DNA from: Pseudoalteromonas sp. CO133X
GTDB taxonomy: Bacteria; Pseudomonadota; Gammaproteobacteria; Enterobacterales; Alteromonadaceae
Direction of reading: 5' to 3'
NCBI GenBank assembly: GCA_004208945.1
Contig: SGPE01000029.1
Coordinates: 334,870 to 398,869, forward strand
Length of the DNA: 64,000 nucleotides
The position numbers and the translations under genes were made by a program. The notes under the pieces are model-generated. The model was not told the origin of the DNA, did no database searches, and saw nothing but the letters and a program-made list of their open reading frames with translations. Shown piece by piece: positions 25,293-33,991 of the stretch (position 1 is its first letter; every line of letters begins with the position of its first letter).

Positions 25293-27008
25293 TTAAAAAG
25301 TATTTTTAACGGTGACGAGCCACTGCACTGAGTCAATATCATCATCTTGTTTGTTAATTGGCGCAGCAATATCGAGGTGAATAACCGTGCCTGCATTTGC
25401 GCGACTTGGGGCTAAGCGAAGCCCAACTCCGACGTTTTGTAATACGTTGCCGTTGGAGCCATTGTCTTTATCGTTATACCAAGCACGGCCTATATCGTAA
25501 AAGGCTGCACCGCCGACTTTAAATAATTGTAGTAAGTCATATTCCCAATAATAGCGTTTTTCTAATGTTACTAGAAAGCTGCGATCACCTACTTGGTAAT
25601 CCAAAGGGTAACCGCGTAAACCATTCTCGCCCCCTAAGGTTAGTTGCTTATCTGCGGTCAGGTTTTTTGCATATTGCAGACGCACTTTTGCATACCAAGT
25701 TTGTTGTATGCTGGTGTTTAAGTAGTACTGAACTTGTGAACTGGTTATTAAGTTTTCAACATCGTCTTGCTCTTCATTCCAATAGCCATCAATGTCTGCT
25801 TTGAAACGCCATAGTTGATTATCACCAGTGTAATGCGCTTTAGATAAAGAGAGCGAGTAAATGGTGCGGCTGGCATCATCACTTATATCTTTACTTGAAT
25901 AGCCCAGTAAGGCACTAATATTCCAGCCTAAATTAAGATCCTCGGTGCGGTAGATACTGTCAAAATTTCTCACTTTAACAAAATGGTCTTCAAACCACTG
26001 GCCACGAATATAGGGGTAACTTACGTTACGATCATTGGCGATCGGTAAATGTGTTTCAGGAATGGCTGCAAAGGTATCTTCCCGGTTTTCAAACCCGATG
26101 CTAAGGCGCTGAGTCCAATTATTTGCAAAATGACGTGAGTGGCCAAAGTAGGCCCTATTTAAAATCGTTTTTTGTTCAAATTCGCTAACAACATCACCGC
26201 GGTAATATAGCGACTCACGACGCTGGTCAGAGTAACTCGTAAAACCATAGCTGTAAGGAGTATCTATTGAGAAAAAGGGATAACTTAAATCTATGTAGTG
26301 GCGTTTACCATCATCGTTGTCTGAGTATTCAATACGCCCTCGATAACGGCTAGATAGAATATTAGGATCATCATATACGAATAAATAACCGGTACGATCA
26401 GCATCACGCGTGCGCGAGAAAGAAACGCGTTTACCCCATCCTAAAAAGTTAGATTCACGAAAACCAATACTCGATTCGTTTTCACCGCCACTGCGGCTAA
26501 AGCTTATTTCAGGAAGCAAAGTCCATAAATCACGCGTCACGACCTTCACACGAACATTACCATCGCAATCAAGGTTAGCGTGAATGCGTGCGTCATATAG
26601 GTAGCCTTGCTTACGTAGGAGCCGCTCTGATTCTAGTAGCTTACGAGGGTTATAAGTATCGCCTTCACTGAACAGTAAAACGCTATGAATAACCTCAGGC
26701 TCCGTTGTCATGTGCGCGCGGTTTGCAAAGCGAAATAAAAAGTTATCTTCTTCTTCAAGTTCAGTGTTGAAGACATTAAGTTGCTCAAGCTCAACAGCAA
26801 CAATTTTACGATTTTCGGCGGCTTCAGGGAGTGGGTTGTCGGTATCAAGTTGGCGACGTAGGTTGTTATCTTGTGATTTAAGCGTACGTTGGTTTTGACA
26901 ATAATTGTTATCATCACTAGGTAGCTGCTGCGCATATGCACTTGCTGCCATGCTTACTGTCAGTAATGTCGTTAACCGAGCAACAAAGTGCGACTGCTTA
27001 AATCCCAT
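25293..27008 (-). CDS. Omp85-family outer membrane protein (surface antigen D15-like)
   Basis: This 571-residue protein has a signal peptide (LTVSMAASAYAQ near residue 25) and one POTRA-like segment around residues 110-190, with EGDTYNPRKLLESERLLRKQ and RVKVVTRDLWTLLPE. A C-terminal 16-stranded barrel follows, with the Omp85 features LGGENGLRGYP near residue 450 and FYDIGRAW, and the protein ends in VKNTF with terminal Phe. It is too small and POTRA-poor to be BamA or TamA. The role may be in export or assembly of a lipid or protein; this is not determinable here. Confidence 0.8.
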   Translation of the reverse strand: MGFKQSHFVARLTTLLTVSMAASAYAQQLPSDDNNYCQNQRTLKSQDNNLRRQLDTDNPLPEAAENRKIVAVELEQLNVFNTELEEEDNFLFRFANRAHMTTEPEVIHSVLLFSEGDTYNPRKLLESERLLRKQGYLYDARIHANLDCDGNVRVKVVTRDLWTLLPEISFSRSGGENESSIGFRESNFLGWGKRVSFSRTRDADRTGYLFVYDDPNILSSRYRGRIEYSDNDDGKRHYIDLSYPFFSIDTPYSYGFTSYSDQRRESLYYRGDVVSEFEQKTILNRAYFGHSRHFANNWTQRLSIGFENREDTFAAIPETHLPIANDRNVSYPYIRGQWFEDHFVKVRNFDSIYRTEDLNLGWNISALLGYSSKDISDDASRTIYSLSLSKAHYTGDNQLWRFKADIDGYWNEEQDDVENLITSSQVQYYLNTSIQQTWYAKVRLQYAKNLTADKQLTLGGENGLRGYPLDYQVGDRSFLVTLEKRYYWEYDLLQLFKVGGAAFYDIGRAWYNDKDNGSNGNVLQNVGVGLRLAPSRANAGTVIHLDIAAPINKQDDDIDSVQWLVTVKNTF

Positions 27009-27075
27009 TTACACCCTTAGTTGTTTATGTCTTATACAGATACTACATACTAAGCGCAGAAAAAAGTCTAGCTTA

Positions 27076-27372
27076 TTATTGTAACTGCATAACTAAATAC
27101 TGATAAAGGTCAGCTAATAAGGCTGCTGCTTCAACGCCTTCGGCGTTAATCCAAATACTTTCACTGTAATGTTCAAAGTTTAGATTAAAACTATGATCTG
27201 TAAAGTGAAACCTTACTCTATGTCGATCAGCTCCTGCATCAAAGTCAGCGGTTTGAATAGCTGGAGCGTGCAGGAAAAGTGTAGCCCATAACGCAAAGTC
27301 TTCATCGGTGGGATGTTCGCTTGGCGTGATGATAATAACTTGATGTTCAGCATCGTATAAAAGTTCAGTCAT
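27076..27372 (-). CDS. DUF3630-like small protein
   Basis: This 98-residue acidic cytoplasmic protein (MTELLYDAEHQVIIITPSEH at the start, HFTDHSFNLNFEHYSESIWI in the middle) ends VMQLQ. From memory it resembles DUF3630, a family of unknown role seen next to recQ in Alteromonadales and Vibrionales. It starts seven bases after the recQ stop on the same strand and is probably co-transcribed with it. Confidence 0.6.
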   Translation of the reverse strand: MTELLYDAEHQVIIITPSEHPTDEDFALWATLFLHAPAIQTADFDAGADRHRVRFHFTDHSFNLNFEHYSESIWINAEGVEAAALLADLYQYLVMQLQ

Positions 27373-27379
27373 ACTTACC

Positions 27380-29212
27380 CTAGTTGGCTGCGAGGTAATC
27401 GCGAATGGTATTTAAAAACGGTGCCCCGTACTTGTTAAGCTTTGTAAAACCAACACCCGATACTTTCAAAAACTCACTGTCATTGGTTGGCATTAGCTGC
27501 GCCATTTCAGCAAGGGTTTTATCATTGAAAACTACATAAGGCGGCACATCGTCTGCATCTGCAAGCTCCTTACGTAGAGCACGCAGCCGCGCAAACAGCT
27601 TTTTATCGTAATTGAATTGAGCGAGTTTATCTTGGTATACGTGTTTCGCTTGAAGGCGGGGTTCTGCCAGCTGTAGGGCATATTCACTTTTAAGCACTGC
27701 GCGTGCAGCTTCGGTTAAACGAAGCGAAGAACCTTGCGTGATGTCTTGGCTCAATAAACCCTGATGAATAAGCTGCCTTAAAATACTCAGCCAAAACTCC
27801 ACACTGTGATCTTTACCTATCCCATAGGTGCTTAGCTGGTGGTGATTATTATCACGGATACGACTGGTGTTAGCGCCGCGCAACAGCTCAACAATATAAC
27901 CAATACCAAAGCGTTGCTCAGCACGGTAAACACAGGATAGTGCTTGCTGGGCAACCAGTGTACCGTCAAAGCTTTTTGGTGGATTTAGGCAGATATCGCA
28001 GTTGCCACACGTTTCGCGTTTGTATTCACTAAAGTAATTGAGCAAGATTTGTCTGCGACAGGTTTGTGCTTCGGCAAAGCTGGCCATAGCGTTAAAGCGC
28101 TGCTCTTCAACACGGCGACGTTGCTCGTCCTCAATATCTTCAAAAAAGCGGCGTACGCGGCCGATATCAGCCGGATCAAAATACATAATCGCTTCTGCTG
28201 CAAGGCCATCACGACCAGCACGGCCTGTTTCTTGGTAATAGGCTTCAATGCTTTTTGGAATATCGTAATGCACTACAAATCGCACGTTTGGTTTGTTGAT
28301 ACCCATTCCAAACGCAACGGTGGCGACCACAATTTGAATATCGTCACGAGCAAAGCCCGATTGTACAAATTGGCGTTGCTCGTTACTCATACCTGCATGA
28401 TAAGCCGCGGCATTAAATCCTGCGTCAGCGAGCTTTTCAGCCACATCATCAACCCGTTTTCGGCTGGTGCAGTAAATTATACCGCTCTGATTTTGCTGTT
28501 CTTTTAAATAACGAAGTAGTTGCACCATCGGTTTGAACTTTTCTTCAATGGTGTAACGAATATTGGGTCTATCGAAACTGCCTGTATGCACGTATGGGTG
28601 ATTAAGCTGGAGCTGTTCAATAATATCGTAGCGCGTTGCTTTGTCTGCTGTGGCAGTTAAGGCCATCATGGGCACATGCATAAAACGCTGTTTTAATTCA
28701 TTGAGCCTACAGTAATGTGGCCTAAAATCGTGCCCCCAATGCGATACACAATGGGCTTCATCAATCGCAAATAAGGCTAGCTTGAGATGGCTCAAACGCT
28801 CTAAAAAATCAGGCTGTAAGACTTTTTCTGGTGCAACATATAAAAGCTTAATTTGACCATAATGCAGTTGCTGATACACCGCTTGTTGCTCTTCAAATGG
28901 CAAGCTGTTGTTAATATAAGCGGCTTGAACACCAAGGGCACGAAGTTGTGCAACCTGATCTTGCATGAGGGAAATTAGTGGCGAAATGACCACTGTGACG
29001 CCATCAAGGATCAAAGCAGGTACTTGATAGCACAATGACTTACCACCGCCAGTAGGAAGCAGCACGAGCGAATCTTGTCCGTCTAGCGCGGCGGCTATAA
29101 TAGCGTGTTGGCCATCACGAAACTCACTGTAACCAAATACTTGTTTGAGTACGGCTTGTGGTGAGCGAATGGGTGTGTTGGTTGTTGCGGTATTGGTATT
29201 CATCGCGAGCAT
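27380..29212 (-). CDS. recQ: RecQ, ATP-dependent DNA helicase
   Basis: This 610-residue 3'-5' helicase acts in recombination and fork processing. The helicase domain begins VFGYSEFRDGQHAIIAAALD, with Walker A LLPTGGGKSLCYQ and FAIDEAHCVSHWGHDF (DEAH box). The zinc-binding RQC part has the four-cysteine pattern TCRRQILL...CGNCDIC, and the C-terminal HRDC domain begins near LFARLRALRKELAD. Length matches E. coli RecQ (609). The start could be at 29212 or three codons later; neither has a strong ribosome site. Confidence 0.97.
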   Translation of the reverse strand: MLAMNTNTATTNTPIRSPQAVLKQVFGYSEFRDGQHAIIAAALDGQDSLVLLPTGGGKSLCYQVPALILDGVTVVISPLISLMQDQVAQLRALGVQAAYINNSLPFEEQQAVYQQLHYGQIKLLYVAPEKVLQPDFLERLSHLKLALFAIDEAHCVSHWGHDFRPHYCRLNELKQRFMHVPMMALTATADKATRYDIIEQLQLNHPYVHTGSFDRPNIRYTIEEKFKPMVQLLRYLKEQQNQSGIIYCTSRKRVDDVAEKLADAGFNAAAYHAGMSNEQRQFVQSGFARDDIQIVVATVAFGMGINKPNVRFVVHYDIPKSIEAYYQETGRAGRDGLAAEAIMYFDPADIGRVRRFFEDIEDEQRRRVEEQRFNAMASFAEAQTCRRQILLNYFSEYKRETCGNCDICLNPPKSFDGTLVAQQALSCVYRAEQRFGIGYIVELLRGANTSRIRDNNHHQLSTYGIGKDHSVEFWLSILRQLIHQGLLSQDITQGSSLRLTEAARAVLKSEYALQLAEPRLQAKHVYQDKLAQFNYDKKLFARLRALRKELADADDVPPYVVFNDKTLAEMAQLMPTNDSEFLKVSGVGFTKLNKYGAPFLNTIRDYLAAN

Positions 29213-29240
29213 TTTAGTGTTTTTTTATAGCGATGTCTTT

Positions 29241-29340
29241 AGCAATATACCCAAACGACCTCAAGATGCAGAATTCAATGTTTCACAGGGGCTTAATATC
29301 AAGGCGTTACTTTGCAACAATTAGTCCCTTTTAAGAAGTA
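29241..29340. repeat. Possible dispersed intergenic repeat
   Basis: This stretch between recQ and rarD holds AATATACCCAAACGACCTC and following bases, a sequence that reads like a common intergenic repeat of Pseudoalteromonas, Colwellia and Shewanella. Only one copy is present in the window, so the claim rests on memory. Confidence 0.3.
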
Positions 29341-29454
29341 ACAACGATGAGAGTAAGTGCCTGTGGAGCGCCCAAAAGGTTTATTTAACCCGTTTTAGTT
29401 GCGCAGTTAGAAAGGGGGCGTAAAATAGTGTTTTTAATCAATAAAGCCTAACTT

Positions 29455-30378
29455 ATGCCTACCAATACCGAACAGCGAAAAGGGGTCATTTTTGCATGTT
29501 TAGCCTTTTTTATGTGGGGCTTAGCACCCATTTATTTTAAGCTTCTACAAGATATTTCTGCTTTTGAAATATTGATGCACCGTGTTATTTGGTCGGTGTT
29601 ATTTTTACTTCTTATTATTGCTGTTCGTCATCAGTGGCAGCGAATTCGAGTTGCTTTAAGTCAGCCTAAACTGCTGTTTATGCTGGTGGTTACCGCTACC
29701 TTGTTGGGCTTTAATTGGGGGTTGTTTATTTGGGCGGTGAATAATAACCACATGCTGGATGCAAGCTTAGGTTATTACATAAACCCGCTTTTAAATGTAT
29801 TACTAGGGATGCTTTTTTTAGGGGAGCGTTTACGTAAGTGGCAAGGTGTTGCAGTAGGTTTAGCCTTGTGCGGGGTACTGTTACAGTTAGTAAGTTTTGG
29901 CTCTTTCCCTGTGGTTGCGTTCTCATTGGCGGGCTCGTTTGCTATTTATGGTTTACTACGTAAAAAGCTGCCTATTGAGTCATTACCAGGTTTGTTGCTC
30001 GAAGCGCTAATTTTACTGCCTGTTGCATTGATTTACTGGTGGTTAATGGTGCCGACTACAAGTTCAGATTTTACGGCTAATGATTGGCATATTAACTTAT
30101 TGCTGATCAGTGCTGGTGTTGTGACAACTTTACCTCTTTTATGCTTTACAGGTGCAGCTAAGCGCTTGCAATACAGTACCTTAGGTTTTTTCCAGTATAT
30201 AGGTCCGAGTTTAATGTTTGTGCTTGCTGTGGCGTTTTATGGCGAAGTATTTGATGCTGAGCGGGTGGTCACATTTGCGTGTATTTGGAGTGCGTTGGCA
30301 TTATTTAGTTGGGACTCTTATCGCCAAAGCCGTAAGCAGCGAAAAGCACAGCTAGCCGCCGTAACTAAGCCAGTATAA
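29455..30378 (+). CDS. rarD: RarD-type EamA transporter
   Basis: This 307-residue inner membrane protein has about ten helices in two EamA repeats. It has the RarD start KGVIFACLAFFMWGLAPIYFK and the internal LGFNWGLFIWAVNNNHMLDASLGYYINP block that marks the family. RarD proteins are often labelled chloramphenicol-sensitive, but their natural substrate is not known. The ATG at 29455 has TAA codons just before it and only a weak ribosome site. Confidence 0.9.
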   Translation: MPTNTEQRKGVIFACLAFFMWGLAPIYFKLLQDISAFEILMHRVIWSVLFLLLIIAVRHQWQRIRVALSQPKLLFMLVVTATLLGFNWGLFIWAVNNNHMLDASLGYYINPLLNVLLGMLFLGERLRKWQGVAVGLALCGVLLQLVSFGSFPVVAFSLAGSFAIYGLLRKKLPIESLPGLLLEALILLPVALIYWWLMVPTTSSDFTANDWHINLLLISAGVVTTLPLLCFTGAAKRLQYSTLGFFQYIGPSLMFVLAVAFYGEVFDAERVVTFACIWSALALFSWDSYRQSRKQRKAQLAAVTKPV

Positions 30379-30381
30379 AGC

Positions 30382-31617
30382 TTAACTCACTAGTTTGTTA
30401 CGGCCACTTTCTTTGGCTTGATAAAGTTTTAAGTCGGCCTGTTTTATAAGTTCATCAAGGCTATAAACAGGCCCATTATGAAAGCCTATCGATAAGGTGA
30501 AGGCGATTTTATCTTTACTAAATTCAGTACTGTGCTTTTGGACAAAGAGACGAAATTTTTCTAATCGTTGGTATGCTTTTTCAGCGTCTTGATCTGCAAA
30601 GTACACCGCAAACTCTTCACCACCAAAACGACCAACAAGGTTATCTTTGAAGTAGGTTTGCATACATTGCGCTAGCCCTTTTAAAACTTCATCCCCTGCA
30701 TCGTGGCCGTATTTATCGTTAATTGCTTTAAAATGATCTATATCGATCATTCCTAAAGAGACTTGATTGTTGGCAAGTTTAGCGGCTTTTAAGTGGCTAT
30801 TTGCTTCACCAAAAAAGTAGCGGCGGTTAGGGAGTTTTGTAAGATAGTCAGTGTTTGCCTGTAAACGAATCGTTTTAATATTCTCAAGCATGTCGACGTT
30901 CTGGCTAAGCCGACAATAAAACTCTTCGCTATTAAATGGTTTACGCAGGTAGTCATCTGCACCTGATTTTAAAAAGCGTGTTGAAAGATGCAATGTATCA
31001 AGTGCTGATATACCAATAATTGCTTTTTCATCGTTTGAGTATAAACGGCGAATCTCGACACAGAGCTCATCACCGTTCATATTCGGCATTTCGTTGTCGG
31101 TGATAATAACGGAAATGGTTGGATTCTCAGCGAGGACTTTTAATGCTTGCACACCATCTTCAGCCTCTAATACTTGGTATTTATGCCGTGTGAGCAGGTT
31201 ACAAATATGGTGGCGAGTGGATGCAGAATCATCAACCACGAGTACTTGAATTTGCTCATTACGAGGTAGGCGAGCAAGTTGCTTTTCTAGGTATTGATAT
31301 GCCTGTTTATTTTCTTTAGTGATGTAATCAATAATAGGGTGTTTTTCAACAATATTGCGTGTGGTTTCATCAAGGTTACCAGTCATCACAATGGTAGGAA
31401 TGTCGGCTGCAATGGTACAAGGTACGGCTTCGCCAGTTGGCGCATCAGGAAGAATAAAATCAACAACAGCGCAAAAGTAACTGTGTTGGCTAATGAGCTC
31501 TTTTGCCTCTGCTAAAGAACTGGCAATATCCGCTTCATAGCCAACTTTTTGCGCGATATGCTTTTGCACTCGCGCAATGGTTGGCGTATCTTCAATTATT
31601 AATAGTCTTCGAGTCAC
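30382..31617 (-). CDS. Two-receiver-domain diguanylate cyclase (PleD-like)
   Basis: This 411-residue protein has two receiver domains and a GGDEF domain. The first, residues 1-115 (MTRRLLIIEDTPTIARVQKH), keeps an aspartate in VVDFILPD; the second, about 122-240, has VLVVDDSASTRHHIC and IITDNEMPNMNG, with the switch lysine in DYLRKPF. The GGDEF domain (about 255-411) carries GGEEF and the LTKLPNRR start, so it can be active, making cyclic di-GMP. Unlike PleD there is no visible RxxD inhibitory site directly before the GGEEF. No sensor kinase is adjacent. It is convergent with rarD. Confidence 0.9.
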   Translation of the reverse strand: MTRRLLIIEDTPTIARVQKHIAQKVGYEADIASSLAEAKELISQHSYFCAVVDFILPDAPTGEAVPCTIAADIPTIVMTGNLDETTRNIVEKHPIIDYITKENKQAYQYLEKQLARLPRNEQIQVLVVDDSASTRHHICNLLTRHKYQVLEAEDGVQALKVLAENPTISVIITDNEMPNMNGDELCVEIRRLYSNDEKAIIGISALDTLHLSTRFLKSGADDYLRKPFNSEEFYCRLSQNVDMLENIKTIRLQANTDYLTKLPNRRYFFGEANSHLKAAKLANNQVSLGMIDIDHFKAINDKYGHDAGDEVLKGLAQCMQTYFKDNLVGRFGGEEFAVYFADQDAEKAYQRLEKFRLFVQKHSTEFSKDKIAFTLSIGFHNGPVYSLDELIKQADLKLYQAKESGRNKLVS

Positions 31618-31695
31618 AACTTGCCTTGTAATAACTTATTGGCGAAACAAAAGTTATTACAAGTTTTAACCCTAAAAGGGTAAAAAAGCAAATCG

Positions 31696-32070
31696 TTATA
31701 AGCTGTCTGACTCAGAATAATATTCAACACTCTGCGATGTTGGACTTGCAATTCGAGAACGACCAAATAAAGTGTGAAACTTAGTTTTGCAGGTTGTTTG
31801 TTTAAGGTATTTTATCCAAGCGCGCTCAATCGGATTAGTGGCTTCTAAATTACCTGTAACAACTTGTACAAATTGAGTTTGAAATTCATTTTGTGGTTCT
31901 AGGGTTTTGTTGTATAAACCCTTTAATATAACACCATGCTGTTCGAGAATGTCGGCTTCTAGCAAAGTGAAGTGACCACTACGACCAAAACCGCGTGGGA
32001 AATTTTGATCATCATAAAATTGACGTTGGCTTGCAAATGCCTGACGAAGTGATGAAATGTCAATGCTCAT
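31696..32070 (-). CDS. maoP: MaoP, Ori macrodomain protein (DUF413)
   Basis: This 124-residue protein shows the DUF413 opening (FYDDQNFPRGFGRSGHFTLLEADILEQHG with repeated aromatic and acidic residues) and is divergent from hdfR, exactly the arrangement of yifE/maoP and hdfR in E. coli. In E. coli MaoP with the 17-base maoS site organises the Ori macrodomain. Whether the site is present here was not established. Confidence 0.88.
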   Translation of the reverse strand: MSIDISSLRQAFASQRQFYDDQNFPRGFGRSGHFTLLEADILEQHGVILKGLYNKTLEPQNEFQTQFVQVVTGNLEATNPIERAWIKYLKQTTCKTKFHTLFGRSRIASPTSQSVEYYSESDSL

Positions 32071-32160
32071 GGCTTTATCCTCATGCCCTAATTTCTTGCA
32101 GGAGTATGGATCAAGTTGTCGATTTTATTAAACAAGTTATTTTTATCGTAAGGGTAAAAA

Positions 32161-33018
32161 ATGGATATCGATTTATTGAAGACTTTTGTTGAAGTCGTGC
32201 GCACGCGCCATTTCGGCAAAGCAGCTGAGAATTTATATATTACGCAGTCTGCGGTGAGTTTTCGGATCCGACAATTAGAGCAAGGTCTAGGTGTTAACTT
32301 ATTTATTCGTCAGCGTAATAATATTCAATTAACAGCACCAGGCGAGCGATTATTGCCTCATGCACAAATGATCATAACTGGCATGCAAAGGGCAAAAGTC
32401 GACGTAGCTCTGGCGGATAATATGCACAAGCAAATTAGCCTAGCAGGCACCCCAAATGTTTGGGATGCATTTTTGCAGTTCGGTATTACTAATATAGTCT
32501 CTGCAATGCCTGGTGTGTCACTTGTAGCTGAAGTTAAGGCTCAGCAAGAAAGCACTCGTTTATTACTAGAACGTACATTAGATCTTGCTGTGCTGTTCGA
32601 TCCTCCGAAGGTGGATGAACTTGTTGTTAAGCGAATATGTGAACTACCAATCATTCCTGTTAGTGCTTTTGAAGCTGCAAATAGTGAAAACTTTTTCGAT
32701 AAGCAGTATGTGTATGTTGATTGGGGAACGTCCTTTTCGTTATGGCATGCACGTGAGTTTAATGGCCACGCACCTCCATACTTTAGAACCAGTACAGGAC
32801 GTATAGCACTCGATTTAATTTTAAAATGCGGCGGCAGTGCATTTATTCCTCAACTACTGGTTGAGGAGCAATTAAAGGCGGGTGAACTTTATCATGTTGA
32901 AGATGTGGCCCACACGTCCCGTGATGTGTTTGTTGCGTATCATAAAGACAATGAACAAACCCCACTACTGGAAAAATTGGTCAACCTCTTGATGGAGTTA
33001 AAAATAAGTTATAAGTAG
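32161..33018 (+). CDS. hdfR: HdfR, LysR-family transcription regulator
   Basis: This 285-residue LysR regulator has its helix-turn-helix in residues 1-60 (LLKTFVEVVRTRHFGKAAEN, then YITQSAVSFRIRQLEQGLGV), very close to E. coli HdfR, and an effector-binding domain after residue 90. In E. coli HdfR represses the flagellar master operon flhDC. Targets here may differ. The start ATG 32161 follows TAAGGG. It is divergent from maoP. Confidence 0.88.
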   Translation: MDIDLLKTFVEVVRTRHFGKAAENLYITQSAVSFRIRQLEQGLGVNLFIRQRNNIQLTAPGERLLPHAQMIITGMQRAKVDVALADNMHKQISLAGTPNVWDAFLQFGITNIVSAMPGVSLVAEVKAQQESTRLLLERTLDLAVLFDPPKVDELVVKRICELPIIPVSAFEAANSENFFDKQYVYVDWGTSFSLWHAREFNGHAPPYFRTSTGRIALDLILKCGGSAFIPQLLVEEQLKAGELYHVEDVAHTSRDVFVAYHKDNEQTPLLEKLVNLLMELKISYK

Positions 33019-33082
33019 TTCCTGTTAGGCTAAATTTCTAATATGATATATTATATCAATATTGCTTAGGGATGAATGTCTA

Positions 33083-33970
33083 ATGGGATTCGATAAACGG
33101 ACGTTTTGTATTTATGAGGTGTCTCAAAAAAACTCTCTGCTTGCGGGTGTGTTGACTGAATTTGACTTGTCAGACTTGAATAGCCATGTGTTATTACCTC
33201 ATGAGTCTGTTAGTGTTTCACATGCGATGAAACTAAAAAAATACGTTACCCAAAAGCAGTTTGTTTTGCCTCCTAGTCTCTTAATTGGCCCGCTCGACAT
33301 AAATTTATTTGCTTGGCGCACTGCGAGTGAAAAAGTAGCTAGTTGGGAAAATGAGAGCGATAAAAGCGAACACAGTATTTATTTAATTAAATGTGATTCC
33401 ATAAACCAGCAACTTTATAAATTATTATCTAACAAGCAAGATTGGTTGATTGCAGATGGCCACCATCGGGTATTTGCAGCCAAACAGTTACACTCATCTC
33501 AAAGAAAGTTAATGGTTTGGCTTACAGCAAAAGAAGATGTTGTCGTGAAAAGTTTTACGCTTCAAGTCAAAATTTCAACCCCTCTGCACATGCAAACCCT
33601 TGTAAAGCATCTAGCGCAATTTGGTATTGTTGAATGTGATAAAAAGCTAGCAGATTACGCGCTTGTGAATAAAGACATGACGAGGTACTTTTCTTTACAC
33701 GGAAATAATGCTGACTCTTATCGTATTCAAACTCAGCTGCGTCAGGCTTTGTGCAAGCTACCGCAGTTTGTGAGCCTTGTTCCGTCATCTATTAGTACGA
33801 CTAGCGAGGACGCATTAACGATCACTGTGTCATGCCGAGATCCATACATTGAAGATATATTTGCTGCCGCCAAAGCGGGCAAATACTTTCCTGAAAAGTC
33901 GACCTTATTTACGCATAAGGCCGACAGTCGAGTGCTTGATTATTTAAATCAACAGGCAGTTTGTGCTTAA
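33083..33970 (+). CDS. DUF1015 family protein, candidate serine kinase
   Basis: The ATG at 33083, preceded by AGGGATG, gives 295 residues; a TTG 21 bases earlier is unlikely. LIADGHHRVFAAKQL (D125-R129) and the late KYFPEKSTLFTHKADSRVL match the DUF1015 pattern. The DGHHR motif also occurs in the ParB/Srx-fold free serine kinases (SerK, SbnI), which make O-phosphoserine. SbnA-type enzymes, encoded by the convergent operon next door, use O-phosphoserine. A serine kinase role is therefore plausible but inferred. The gene ends 21 bases from the operon's last stop, convergent to it. Confidence 0.72.
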   Translation: MGFDKRTFCIYEVSQKNSLLAGVLTEFDLSDLNSHVLLPHESVSVSHAMKLKKYVTQKQFVLPPSLLIGPLDINLFAWRTASEKVASWENESDKSEHSIYLIKCDSINQQLYKLLSNKQDWLIADGHHRVFAAKQLHSSQRKLMVWLTAKEDVVVKSFTLQVKISTPLHMQTLVKHLAQFGIVECDKKLADYALVNKDMTRYFSLHGNNADSYRIQTQLRQALCKLPQFVSLVPSSISTTSEDALTITVSCRDPYIEDIFAAAKAGKYFPEKSTLFTHKADSRVLDYLNQQAVCA

Positions 33971-33971
33971 A

Positions 33972-33986
33972 GCCCTCGCAGAGGGC
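33972..33986. terminator. Weak hairpin between convergent genes
   Basis: GCCCTC/GAGGGC with a three-base loop lies between the DUF1015 stop and the aminotransferase stop. No strong T-run follows on either strand. Confidence 0.35.
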
Positions 33987-33991
33987 GATAC

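Noticed and set aside
28049-28507. 152-codon plus-strand open frame
   Set aside because: It is antisense to recQ helicase motifs and has no supporting features.
32071-32160. maoS site between maoP and hdfR
   Set aside because: I could not recall the exact 17-base sequence well enough to identify it by eye.
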